Counted from the first letter of the stretch, positions 10,186 to 20,295 are shown. The stretch is DNA of 64,000 nucleotides from Lepisosteus oculatus (GCF_040954835.1 NC_090718.1:15949532-16013531), one strand, 5' to 3'. Made by a program: numbers and translations. Notes: a model not told the origin generated them from the letters alone.

Positions 10186-10358
10186 TACTGGCGGGTTGAT
10201 TGTGTTGTGGTGTGAGTTTGTGTCTGTGGGGGTGAGGTGTCCCCTGCAGCGCGAACAAACATGCAGACTCCACACAGACAGCAGCCCTGGAATCAAACCC
10301 AGGGCCCCGGTGCTATGAGGCAGCGATGCTAACCACTGTGCCGCAGTGTTGCCCCCTT
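10186..10358 (-). mobile_element. tRNA-derived SINE head with an inverted tail piece, unit 1
   Basis: On the minus strand, from 10358 down to about 10250, this is a tRNA-derived SINE head. It has box A tggttagcatcg (complement of 10324-10335), box B ggtttgattcc (complement of 10289-10299) and then the core gtgtggagtctgcatg. The neighbouring 10186-10250, read on the plus strand, is the later part of the same kind of element (gggttgattgtgttgtggtg), also seen near 17725. Two pieces therefore sit in opposite orientation. No target duplication is clear. The type is V-SINE-like. Confidence 0.75.
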
Positions 10359-10432
10359 TGAAAATGTCTGACTTCCGTTTAATTTGAGGTCACAAGCTTA
10401 TAAATGGTCTCACAACGTTTGTCTCATCTCAG

Positions 10433-10534
10433 GTTTCTCTGACCAGGCCCAAGGACCTGTAGTCACTGACAGCTTCTGCAGTCTGACGGTTCATTTCAGT
10501 AGGCTGGAGGGATGGCGCAATTATCCTCAAATCA
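10433..10534 (+). other. Possible exon, family unknown
   Basis: This 102-base stretch is bounded by gtctcatctcag and gtgagt. It is open in the frame that starts one base before it (FSDQAQGPVV... ending WRNYPQI) and leaves one base over, so it would be a phase 1-1 exon. A second stretch at 11430-11536, after cttgtgtttcag, is phase-compatible and ends in a stop, with AATAAA at 11510-11515. I do not recognise the peptide. Counterparts: 28241-28342, 46094-46195 and 63789-63890. Such motifs occur by chance, so this is weak. Confidence 0.25.
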
Positions 10535-10763
10535 GTGAGTATTGTTTTGCTCTTGTAACATGAAACATCAAAGAGAAGTCAACAGACTATTCCGTGAAAC
10601 TGTTCAGACTGGCCCGTGGTGATTTTCTGGGTCCTTTAGTAAGCTGTCCGGGACTGTGTCATCGACACACTTTGTGAGAAGCCAGTCTGTGTGTTTGCTC
10701 TTGTGATCATTCGTGAACGAATGTAAGAGAGTGTAAGAGAGGGAGAAGATTCGGCCCTGGAGT

Positions 10764-11135
10764 GATCCACTTTTCTATTTAACAACCTCAAACTGCAGGA
10801 GAGAAATGCTTCATTTCTAAGATGGAAATATAATCAGAAAGTATAATTAGCCATTTGTGTATATCATGTCAAAAAATGTTTTATATATAAAAAGAATTTA
10901 GTAGAGACATTTGCTTAATAAGGCAGTAGAATAAATCTTGTGATGCTGGTGTGATGGTGCTCTCCAACAAACTGATACAAATGGACAGAGAGACAAAGTG
11001 AGAAAGAAAATGTGTACATAACAGACATATATGCAGAATACAATACAGTGCTGTAAAGTACAGTACCCTAGAGTGAAGATGGAAATCATTCATTCTGGTG
11101 CAGAAGAAATGAATCTGCTCTCAATGGTTTTCCTG
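10764..11135. repeat. Duplicated block C2
   Basis: Diverged second copy of C1 with the same landmarks in the same order, but shorter: it lacks the stretch of C1 around 6250-6335. Counterparts: 28572-28943 and 46425-46796. The unit 4 copy would start beyond the window. Confidence 0.8.
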
Positions 11136-11209
11136 TACAATTGGAACACGTTGTGAATTCTACATAATTCACAGAAAACAAAATAAACAACTCATTCACT
11201 CCCCTGCTG

Positions 11210-11325
11210 TCCGTGACCCAGAGCTCAGTAATCATTTCACTACTGAAGATCATGCAGTTTTTAATGCTTTTCATTTGAACATCCTACTTGTTAATATTTC
11301 CTCTTAGATGAGAATATTCTCTTCG
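11210..11325. repeat. Duplicated block D1
   Basis: The stretch from gtgacccagagctcagtaat to tgagaatattctc is repeated at 11880-11992 (D2) with few changes. The shared core includes aatgcttttcatttgaacat. The copies lie about 670 bases apart in direct orientation. Counterparts: 29018 and 46871 for D1, 29688 and 47541 for D2. Confidence 0.85.
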
Positions 11326-11429
11326 GCGTGTCTTTACAACTCTTCTCTTATTGCTCCTCTTGTCAGTAATCCGGTGTGAAAGCTGTCTCTGTCGGAATCA
11401 ATGTCTTACCTCTCCGTCTTGTGTTTCAG

Positions 11430-11536
11430 GTCTCCTCTGGCTGCTGACCCTGCCGTCAGGACAGAACACATCCCGCACTGACCACACTGCTGGGTTTACT
11501 GTACGTGACAATAAAGAGCTTGAGCAACACATCTAA
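11430..11536 (+). other. Possible terminal exon with AATAAA
   Basis: An acceptor-like tgtgtttcag precedes an open stretch that stops at 11534-11536. A polyadenylation-type AATAAA lies inside the frame at 11510-11515, which is unusual for a coding exon. Together with 10433-10534 it could be the end of a small spliced transcript, or a non-coding one. Counterparts: 29238-29344 and 47091-47197. Confidence 0.22.
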
Positions 11537-11879
11537 TGTGATCTCTGCACGCTTCCCGAGGAGGGTCCAGCAACGTTCTATATAGTGCACATCACCATCG
11601 GGATGAAAAACAAAAATCCCCAGTGGGAGTCCAGTCTTTCCCTGCTACGCAAATTGCTTTTCGTTAGGTGAGGTCGCAAGTTCTTAGTGGAGAATGTTGT
11701 ACAGTTTCTTAATGCAATAGGGCGAGTAAGACTGAAGTTCCCCCCGTGTTGGCCGATCAGTGGAACGAAACTGAAAAAAGCTCCTTGAAACTGTGATTCA
11801 TACACTGATACACTGGCTCAGCATGGTGCTCACCTGCTGTCCTTGGGTGTCTGCTGAAATTTGATTTTTTTTCAGGAGC

Positions 11880-11992
11880 ACTGTGACCCAGAGCTCAATA
11901 ATCATTTCAGCTACTGAAGATCATTCAGTTTTTAATGCTTTTCATTTGAACATCCTACTTGTTAGTATTTCCTCTTAGGTGAGAATACTCTG
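11880..11992. repeat. Duplicated block D2
   Basis: Second copy of D1. Its left neighbour, around 11742-11880, is a weak relative of the DNA near 5372-5470. Confidence 0.85.
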
Positions 11993-12374
11993 GTACTTTT
12001 CTGGGTCTTAGTTGAGTGAGCTTTATTAGAATAATTGAACAATACTTTCACCTCCACATAACACTCATAGATTTTTCAAGGGTTAAATATGGGAGCCACG
12101 TTTCTTACATGTTTCCTTTTGTAAGTTGATTCACAAAGCTTTCACCGCCTCCACTCCAGTGAATCACTTTGTTTAGCAAGTGATCAGGTGGAACAGTTTA
12201 ATTTCTTCCTGCAAATAATGCCTTTTCCTTTTTCATCCCATTCAAGTCTCCGTCCTAGTTAGTCATTGTGATGTAGAACGGCAGTGGTCCAGTTGAAAGG
12301 TTCAAGGTTTCACTGTGTTTTAGAGTGCAGATAAAGAAGATAATAGGAGAGGAAACTGGAAAAGCCGTGACTCT
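11993..12374. other. Unassigned DNA
   Basis: Nothing recognised. A piece near 12130-12180 (cctccactccagtgaatcac) is a weak match to 5200-5225 (cctccacctcagtgaatcac). Confidence 0.5.
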
Positions 12375-13000
12375 GTCATTCCATTCAATTAAATTTATTT
12401 TCATATAGCACCTTTCACAACAAGGTTGCCCCAAGGCGCTTAACAATGCAGGTAAATATACATTTTGTGAATACAGAACTGAAGACAATGGAGGAAAGGA
12501 ACCAAAGACTCAGTAAGGAGAATAAAATCCTCTAGGGGTCCAAGGTCAACTGGCTGCCCAACCCCTTTGGGCATGCTAACATTATATCATTAAAAAAAAA
12601 GAAAGAAATGAATGCGGGTATAAATCCATCCATCCATCACGTTATCTGTATGTCAGTACCCCATGCAGGTCTCTGCAGACAAGCAGAATCCTCCTAAACG
12701 ACAGCTGTATCCATGATGCCCCTCTTGGATCCATGGCACTGATGCAGCATTCAACTCACATGGTGCCCAGCCCATGACAGACAGTATTTCTCCTCTGCAG
12801 TATCCCTGCGAGGCAGGACAGGTGCCTGACCTCTGAGAGCCTTGTAAGTAAGTAGAAGGAGTTTGAAGTCCGCCCTGTACCCGAGAGGAAGCCAATGAAG
12901 AGAGAGAAGTATGGGGGTTATGTGGTCATTCTTTCTGCTCCAAGTAACAATTCTAGCTGCTGCATTCTGTAAGTATTCAAACTCTTTGCTGTGACAAATC
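12375..13000 (-). mobile_element. L2-like LINE or SINE tail and associated repeat, unit 1
   Basis: On the minus strand, the end at 12375-12450 reads as a classic fish L2-type 3' tail: ttgttgtgaaaggtgctata, then aataaatttaattgaatgg. Next to it are an A-rich patch (about 12591-12609) and a ccatccatccatc patch (12628-12640). The part at 12830-12970, with gccttgtaagtaagtagaag and agctgctgcattctgt, matches the style of a high-copy fish interspersed repeat that I remember but cannot name. No RT motif remains. Confidence 0.6.
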
Positions 13001-13642
13001 TAACGTACTTTAGGCAGACAAAACGACCTTAAAAAGCCACATGATTTTTAAGTAGTCTGTGTGTAGTAACAGTGGTTCACATTATTTCAGAACGTATACT
13101 CCCGTCTCTGTAACTTTCCTCAGTCAGCTATTGAACATTCTGTATTTACACCACGAATGCACTACTTTGTCTCGCGCGCGGTCACACTGGCCGTCCACAG
13201 GCACGGGCAGGAGCAGGGAACACGAGGCCGCTCTGTAGTGCCCCTGTGGCTCTCCAGCAGAGGGGAGCACTTTGCTCAACAGCCCTGAGCCAAAGGACCC
13301 AGTGATAAAGCTGAAAATCTGGCAAGTCCCCCAGTCTCCCTGGGGCGCTGAAGAGGATTTCATCTGATGCTGAGGTTCCTGTAACTCAACACAAAATTGA
13401 ACACGGCGAGTTATGAGTTTGTGAAGAAGTGACAGCGGAACAATGTCAAACAGGAAGTTAACCTACAGGAAAGAATGAATTGAATCTCTGATATTCAAGC
13501 ATGCAGTGTGACGTCCACTGTCTATTCAAATCTACTCTGCAAGTCTTACAATTCTTTTTCATACACCGTCTCCTGGTTATTGTTTTGTGAGTGCTTGAAC
13601 TGTTTCTCAGTAGAAATAAGACCGATAACTCACTGCTTCAGG
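13001..13642. other. Unassigned DNA
   Basis: Nothing recognised. Unit 2 has an extra gtct in a gtctgtgtg context near 30868. A CpG-rich patch lies at 13170-13230. Confidence 0.5.
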
Positions 13643-13868
13643 ATGCACACTATCGTCGATGAAACCTGTGGTGTAAGCAAGCGAAAAGAGACAGATCCTT
13701 CTAAAACACAGAGGCCATCGGGAGGGCAGAAACACTCTGCAACAGGTAGGAGCTGTGGAGCCGTGATTCCCCCGAGCCAGAGCCCTCGTCCTCCCTCGAC
13801 AGCGAACTGAGCTCCAGCGACTGGAGCAGCTACCTGCCGTCGTGGGACCTCCTGCAGATTGGGAACGG
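13643..13868 (+). other. Possible gene remnant with two open plus-strand stretches
   Basis: One frame opens with ATG at 13643 (MHTIVDETCGVSKRK...) and meets a donor-like aacag/gtagga at 13746. A different frame, from 13750 to 13868, reads ELWSRDSPEPEP, then serine-rich sequence and SYLPSWDLLQIGNG, ending at a donor-like gtaagg. The second stretch looks like real acidic/serine-rich protein rather than chance translation, but I cannot name it. In unit 2 the first frame has TCG changed to TAG near 31531. Counterparts: 31455 and 49304. Confidence 0.3.
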
Positions 13869-14281
13869 GTAAGGCAATTCGACACGAGCCCACTCCTCTT
13901 CCCACTGCTTACACCCCTATAACAAATAGTTTCAGGGTATTCAAGTACAGGATAAAGAGATGACAGGTGTTCCCAATTGGCTGAGGATACAACTCTCTCT
14001 CTCTGAGAAAGCACACAGAGGTGGACAAAGCAATTAAATGCGTTTACAAGTCATTTCCTCTGTTTCTGGTCTTTCTTTACATATCAGAAAAGTGAACTGG
14101 TGGCTGTTGGAAAGTGTCTGCTCCGTACGTAATATACATGTAAAAGATGTGATTAAATATCTTGGTATTAAGATTTTCAAAAAGGTGATTTTGTGATTTG
14201 ATGTTCTCTACCTTAGTAAAATAAAAAAAAAAACTTTATTCATGGTTGCTATTTGTCAAACACGGGCAGAAGGAGGCCTAA

Positions 14282-14584
14282 ATGCTACAGGGTTTAGAGC
14301 ATCTAATACCGATACCGACAGTATTATTTACAAAATTAAGCAAAGTAGGTGATGTATGTTTCCCTAATTTAATCATTCAGGAACTAGGTATTGATGCTTT
14401 TAAGAAACTAACAGTAGCCCATCAGAACCTATGGAAGAATTTACAACCTTTATTAGACTACAAGGAAAACAATGTAGTTATACGTGTACTAATAAATACT
14501 TCAGATCCCTCTCGCAATCTCACAATATCTTGTCAAACTATTTTGGAGCACCTCTTTGGGGAAAGTGAGTGGAATCAAACATGA
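14282..14584 (+). CDS. 100-codon ORF of unknown function, unit 1
   Basis: The frame starts at ATG directly after a TAA and runs 100 codons to TGA. The protein (MLQGLEHLIPIPTVLFTKL... ending HLFGESEWNQT) has balanced composition with regular hydrophobic spacing, one tryptophan in each half, and no signal peptide or membrane segment. Codons are AT-rich, unlike the GC-rich neighbours. The translation is the same in units 1, 2 and 3, but the surrounding DNA is also almost unchanged there, so this alone does not show selection. I recognise no family. It could be a piece of a mobile element or of a host gene, or chance. No promoter or acceptor decides the start. Confidence 0.35.
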   Translation: MLQGLEHLIPIPTVLFTKLSKVGDVCFPNLIIQELGIDAFKKLTVAHQNLWKNLQPLLDYKENNVVIRVLINTSDPSRNLTISCQTILEHLFGESEWNQT

Positions 14585-15341
14585 CTATTGTCAAACAGAT
14601 TTTGTATGAATAATAAGGTTAAGGCGTCAGTACAAAATTGTACATTGAATCGACCCGGTAAAGATACACAGTGTGCATAGATTTAAAAGTAATATAGATG
14701 ATAATTGTCTATCTCAAAGCAGCCCAGAAACCTTACGTTTGTTTTTGTTTTGTTCTGTTGTTAAAACACTCTGAACAGATCGGCAAAATGGTGTAAAGAA
14801 GGCTTCTAATTCTGACATTTCCTGTAGACAAATTGACGTTATTTTACTGCTCAATACTGCTGAACCGAATCTAAAATATAATGTATCATTGGCTTAATCA
14901 TTATACTCGCTCGTTATTAGATGTAGAAATAGCCTAAAGATGAGAAATAATCGAAAATTGAATAATTAGACCGTATGTCGTAGTAGCAGATTGTACTTCT
15001 CGCCTACTTGATGTGGTCGAGCAACTCCACAATCGCCATACAATCCGTCCGTTCTCATGCTCTGACTTTCAGGTTGGGCAGTGGACTGGATTCCAGGGCA
15101 AACTCGTTCTTGTTTGATTATCCGTGTGAAATCTCGCCCAATATAACAGGTAAGCTCATGCACTGAAATGATGCGCTTCCAAATTAAAGCGACACGCATT
15201 TGAATAATTCAAAATACACACGAGGGAACGTCTCCAAACCATGTCTAAGTATCACAACATGAAAGCTGTGCGTACCTTATCTTTATTTGACTGTATAATG
15301 TACTCCGGTGATCTGTAACGTAGTCTTGCGTGCATCGTAAA
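14585..15341. other. Unassigned AT-rich DNA before the 50-bp array
   Basis: No gene recognised. The sequence turns from AT-rich (to about 14990) to mixed. A donor-like aacaggtaagc lies near 15144-15154. The last 100 bases lead into the minisatellite. Confidence 0.5.
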
Positions 15342-15856
15342 GGATCCGGACTTCCGGCTACGAAAAACCCGGAGTGGATCAGCCATTGCACCGGACCCGG
15401 ACTTCCGGCTACGAAAAACCCGGAGTGGATCGGCCTTTCCACCGGACCCGGACTTCCGGCTACGAAAAACCCGGAGTGGCTCGGCCTTCCACCGGATCCG
15501 GACTTCCGGCTACGGAAAACCCGGAGTGGATCGGCCTCCCACTGGATCCGGACTTCCGGCTACGGAAAACCCGGAGTGGATCGGCCGTTCCACTGGATCC
15601 GGACTTCCGGCTACGGAAAACCCGGAGTGGATCGGCCTTCCACCGGATCCGGACTGCCGGCTACGGAAAACCCGGAGTGGATCGGCCTCCCACTGGATCC
15701 GGACTGCCGGCTACGGAAAACCCGGAGTGGATCGGCCTTCCACTGGATCCGGACTGCCGGCTACGGAAAACCCGGAGTGGATCGGCCTCCCACTGGATCC
15801 GGACTGCCGGCTACGGAAAACCCGGAGTGGATCGGCCTCCCACTGGATCCGGACTG
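15342..15856. repeat. 50-bp GC-rich minisatellite, 10 repeats, unit 1
   Basis: Ten repeats of exactly 50 bases plus a 15-base partial, starting ggatccggacttccggctac and going on through ggaaaacccggagtggatcgg. The period is not a multiple of three and the unit has no stop in any plus frame, so all three frames stay open. The first repeats carry acttccgg (an ETS-type core); repeats 7-10 carry actgccgg, which destroys it. Repeats 1-3 have ctacgaaaa and later ones ctacggaaa, so variants are ordered along the array. Confidence 0.97.
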
Positions 15857-15969
15857 TGAGCAGCTTTTGTCCAATCGGCGCTGAGATTTCAGCAGGAGGC
15901 GGGAGACAGGCTCTTGTCCAGTCACACAGCTTCAGTCCCGGGACTTTTCCGAATTCCGGCGGGCGGTGA

Positions 15970-17204
15970 CACTTCCGAGAAATGTCCACTGGGTGGCGAC
16001 AGAGATACACGGAGCTGAGTCTCAAAGCGCTATCGGAAAGACTTGAAATCGGAAAGAAATACATTTGTTACGTTTTAATCCCATTGAAAAGGAAGATGAA
16101 AATATCGTTTGTATTTTAAAACATTATTATACTTGCGCAACATAATTATTAAGGGAATGGTGTGAGAGGAGACCGTGTTTGAACAGTTTAAGACGGATGT
16201 AAAGACATTTTATTTCAGAATGTCTTTCTGAAATGTGTCTGTTTCTGTGTTGTAAGAACGTTGAAGCATGGACGGGCCTTATCTGCATTTACCTTGTTGA
16301 ATCTTTTTTTCCATAAAATGTACATGTATTATTGCATGTACCCTGACAATACGACTGCTACGTTACGTTTTCTTGTAGTTTTTGGTCTCATAAAAAATAC
16401 AAAAGTATGAGTCGATGACGTCAAAATGGTGTCGCCCACAGGGCTTATGGGTAATGTAGTCTCTGTAGTTCACTGGGCTTCCCTGCCCATGTGTTTCGCT
16501 GATTTCATTGAACATTAGAATGAATTATATTAATACAATTTCAGCGTATTTATCGTGTCTTGTATTTCTTTGTCTCTCTTATGTGTTCCCTTGTGTGTAT
16601 GTTTTCTTGTATTTCACTTGTCTGCGGCGCTGGTTAATCGACTTGGCACATAAAGCAAACCCACCGTCCTCGTGTTTCTTAGCTCCCGTCTTGTTTGCAA
16701 ACTTTTCTCCTGTGTTTATTTTACTTTGTCAATAAAACGTGGTTGCCGGGGAAACGGTGCTGCAGAAGTTGTTGCGAGCTGACCTCTAGGAGGTAAACAG
16801 TCGGCTTTTGTAATCTAATCAGCGAGCAAAGCAGAAACGTTAGTCTAAAAAGCGCTGGCTGAGTATTTTGTGGACATTATGCAGAAGAAAAGGAAGGAAC
16901 GGTGAGTCGCAGGCTGTCGGTAAATATCAGCGCCGGACACCAGCCTCACACCGCTGGGCTCACTGCCCCATGAGCGAGTCCGTCGGCGCCTCCTCCTGCT
17001 GGGGTGTGTTACTGCAGGAGTGAGGAGTCTCCGGTCTCCGGTCGCGTCATGATCTGCAAGTGGAGGTGAGAGACGGCGGCGCAGTGGGTGGCAGCGCTGG
17101 GAGCCTGGATTTAGTTCCTGGGGTGCTGTCTGTGTGGAGTTTGCATGCTCTGCTCATGTTCTCGTGGCTCCAGTTTTCTGGGGTGCAAAATTCTGTTTAT
17201 TTCA
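15970..17204. repeat. Long duplicated module M2
   Basis: Second copy of M1 with P3 inside. It carries the same short ATG frame MSESVGASSCWGVLLQE at about 16971 and a degraded X-box. Its right end, about 17060-17200, contains tRNA-SINE-like sequence (cggcgcagtgggtggcagcg, then gtgtggagtttgcatg). Counterparts: 33831-35065 and 51531-52766. Confidence 0.75.
16405..16580. promoter_or_regulatory. Promoter-like module P3
   Basis: A perfect tgacgtca at 16416-16423 is followed by gtcgcccacagggcttatgg and gtaatgtagtctctgtagt. The ETS core of P1 and P2 is lost here (aaaatggt). It sits inside M2. Counterparts: 34266 and 51966. Confidence 0.4.
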
Positions 17205-17793
17205 CAAGACGGACCCGGGCAGCAGCATGTGTCTGCAGCGCTCATCCTGCCTGCATGTTTGCAAACTTTTCTCCTGTGTTTATTTTACTTTGTTAAATAA
17301 AACGTGGTTGCTGGGGAAACGGTGCTGCAGAAGTTGTTGCGATCTGACCTCCGGGAGGGAGACAGCTGGCAAAGCCGAAACTTTAGTCTAAAAGGCGCTG
17401 GCTGGAGAAGTTTGTGGACATTTTGTGGAAGAAAAGGAAGAAGCGGTGAGTCGCAGGCTGTGTGACAGGACTGTCGGGGAAATGTAAGCGCTGGGCTGAG
17501 CGAGTCCGTCGGCGCCTCCTCCTGCAGGAGTGAGGAGTCTCCGGTCTCCGGTCGCGTCCTGATCTGCATGTGGAGGTGAAAGGCTGAGAGACGGTGCACA
17601 TGCTCTGCACATGTTCTCATGTGTCTGGTTTCCTGGAGTGCTGTCTGTGTGGAGTTTGCATGCTCTGCTCATGTTCTCAAGGGTTTCCTGCCGCTTCTGC
17701 AGTCCAGTGTTGGTGAGTCTGTCGGGTTGATTGTGTTGTGGTGTGAGTGTGCCCTAAAGGGGTTTTAATAGTATGGGGTTTGTGTGTTCACTT
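17205..17793. repeat. Partial module M3 and unit end
   Basis: A third, shorter copy of the right part of M1/M2, from about gacccgggcagcagcatgtg. It has the degraded X-box (gttgctggggaaac), a gaagaagcg/gtgagtcgc donor-like site and SINE-core sequence at 17610-17760. The last bases, with tagtatggggtttgtgtg, resemble the start of C1. Counterparts: 35066-35654 and 52767-53355. Confidence 0.7.
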
Positions 17794-18786
17794 GTATGCA
17801 GACCACTGGAGAGACCGGTTGTTTTTTGCCAGGCAGACTAATGGCTGCATATTCAATTCCAGCTACTGAACCAGCAAGTGGGACAGTGTTTGAAAACCCT
17901 TTCAATGAAAGGTTTGTAGAACAGTGTTGCTATTGTTCTGTTTAATTCGAGGTCACCAAGCTTATAAATGGTCTCACAACGTTTGTCTCTTTTCAGGTTT
18001 CTCCGACCCGGAGAGTGAACAAAGAAGTGATAAGGGCCCATAACACCTAAGCTCGGCACTCTCACACTCTTCAGCCACACGAGCTTCCTCCTGGTAAAAT
18101 ACTGGGCAAGCCCCTTTCTGACAGGGACAGTGGAAAACCCCCTGAGGGAGATGGGCTGAGGGGAGGAATAAAACCATCTGAGCCGGAACGGAGCGCGCTC
18201 CCGATTCCCACTAGACCCGGGAGACGACACAGGCAGCACAAGGGAAGCTGCGGCGCTCGAGTTCACGGAGGCAAGGACCGATTGACGACCACGGGAGACA
18301 GTGGCATCGGAACAGAGGTACTGTACAGAGACTTTTAATACCTGAAGGCAAGGAGCGAGAAACCGGCCCGGCTAGCCGCTCCAAACTGAGGGGAATGGAA
18401 TACAGTTCGCGGGAGGATTTCTAGTGGAACCTGAACGGAGTCTGGGGAAATGGGACCGGCCTCTCGTTCACTGGGGCCATCAAAGACTTTACAGGTACGA
18501 AGAAGAATCGTTCGAGTGGCCACTCTTCGGTACTTGACAGAAAAGACTGCCGTCCCTCTGGATTCATTATGACCCTTGGAAGGACCTTTTGTTGCTGCTG
18601 TTTTCGTTGTGTCTTTGGCTGATGGTGAAAGTGGATAGAAAATAAAAAGGTCACTTATACGATACACATGCTTGTCGCTGGTCTGTGTGGGCATTGGTGG
18701 ATCTGGAAGATCAACAGAACCTGTTGCATTGCTAGGTGCCGTAGTCATATATGAGGCAGGAAATAATTGTTGTTTGAGGGGTCACC

Positions 18787-19563
18787 TCACTCTGACACGA
18801 ACGTGTTGGGAAGACGCGCCAGTTCTGACGTTAGTGCGATGGGTCTGTAGGCATTAAGGCAGGTTCTTGTGTCCTTTTTTGGAACAGGAACAATAACAGA
18901 AGATTTGAAGCAGTCTGGCACTGTGCACTGGGACAATGATTGCTTAAAAACGTCTGTAAAGATTGGAGCGAGTTGGCCAGCACAGGGCTGTAGTGTGGCT
19001 GGAGATACACAGTCAGGTCCTGCTGCCTTTTTACAGTTTTGCTTTTTGAATAGCCTTAACACATCCTGTTCTTTGCTTCACAGGGCATTCTCAAGACTTG
19101 TTAACGGCGTCAAGTCTTCGTGAGAGATTGAGTGTGAGTGGGTGTGGCACTCCAGTTGAGTGGGGGACAATAGCTCATCCCCAGGATGTGAATTATTTGG
19201 AGGAGTTGCGAGACTGCCATGGACAAGGTCGTTGGAGATCCTTTGTGTTTCAGGCCTGCTGTAAAATGTGTTATCTGGTAGAGAGTGATCAAGATGTATC
19301 TGAGGGGATTTTCTTTTGTAATTGGTAACAGTTTGGAGACCTTTCCAGACAGATAAACAGTCTTTGTTAGCAAACAGTTGTTCCAGCTGTGGACAGGAGG
19401 GGAAACAAAAGGTAGAGAACACTATTTTTAGAGAAATGGTCCTAAAGGAACAAAGCATAGTGTAGGATGCCACTAGCTTAAGTCTTAACAGCACTGCATA
19501 AGAGGAGACTCCAGTGTCTATTTGTTCCGAGGGATCCTCAGAAAGGTCAAAAGGTTGCAAACA
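18787..19563 (-). mobile_element. LINE fragment A in unit 2
   Basis: This is the unit 2 counterpart of the antisense RT-fingers fragment. The protein-level remnants are almost unchanged; a visible difference is Ser to Thr in the linker near 19465. The same in-frame stop separates linker and RT, which shows that the break predates amplification of the unit. Confidence 0.85.
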
Positions 19564-19688
19564 GATAGGAGACTGGTTACATGCCTGAAGCTTAGCTAGA
19601 GGAACATAACAGTGCTGGAATTCTGAGAGGGGAGGTTATCAGAGCCTAATGTTATTGCGAAAAATGGCAACTAGGCATAGACGATCTG

Positions 19689-19692
<4 letters not shown>

Positions 19693-19721
<29 letters not shown>

Positions 19722-20295
19722 TGCTTACACTTATATAGCGCTTTTCTGGACACTCCACTCAAAGCACTTTACAGGTAATGGGGACTCCCCTCCACCACCA
19801 CCAATGTGCAGCATCCACCTGGATGATGCGACGGCAGCCATAGTGCGCCAGAACGCTCACCACACATCAGCTATCAGTGGGGAGGAGAGCAGAGTAATGT
19901 AGCCAATTCATAGAAGGGGATTATTAGGAGGCCATGATTGGTAAGGGCCAATTGGAAATTTGGCCAGGATGCCGGGGTTACACCCCTACTCTTTTCGAGA
20001 AGCACACCTACACCCCTACTCTTTTCGAGATTTTTAATGACCACAGAGAGTCAGGACCTCGGTTTTACATCTCATCCGAAGGACAGCGCCTGTTTACAGT
20101 ATAGTGTCCCCATCACTATACTGGGGCATTAGGACCCACATGGACCACAGGGTGAGCACCCCCTGCTGGCCCCACTAACACCTCTTCCAGCAGCAACCTT
20201 AGTTTTTCCCAGGAGGTCTCCCATCCAGGTACTGACCAGGCTCACACCTGCTTAGCTTCAGTGGGTTGCCAGTTGTGAGTTGCAGGGTGATATGG
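19693..20295 (-). mobile_element. 5S-derived SINE in unit 2
   Basis: Same insertion as in unit 1, with the ctgctga direct repeats at 19686-19692 and 20296-20302. It is three bases longer because the (ATT)n tail has one more triplet. Confidence 0.9.

Larger units (their letters stand above)
1..17793. repeat. Tandem array unit 1 (about 17.8 kb macrosatellite-like unit)
   Basis: The sequence beginning gtatgcagaccactggagag at base 1 recurs at 17794, 35655 and 53356, and essentially everything after it recurs in the same order and orientation. This unit is 17793 bases. It carries both young insertions (5S SINE and solo LTR) and 10 repeats of the 50-bp minisatellite. The start is simply where the window opens; the true junction phase of the array is unknown. 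Unit size and content are seen directly. Calling it a macrosatellite is an inference from unit size, tandem head-to-tail order and lack of an obvious gene. Confidence 0.97.

Noticed and set aside
10289-10358. A tRNA gene on the minus strand
   Set aside because: Box A and box B are present, but the sequence runs on into SINE core and I see no full cloverleaf.
15342-15856. CRISPR-like array because of regular spacing
   Set aside because: The whole 50-base unit is repeated with no unique spacers, and the genome is eukaryotic.
15330-15969. Overlapping plus-strand open frames of 147-229 codons over the 50-bp arrays (also near 33141 and 50991)
   Set aside because: The 50-base unit has no stop in any plus frame and shifts frame at each repeat, so long frames are automatic in all three frames. 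They change length with repeat number.
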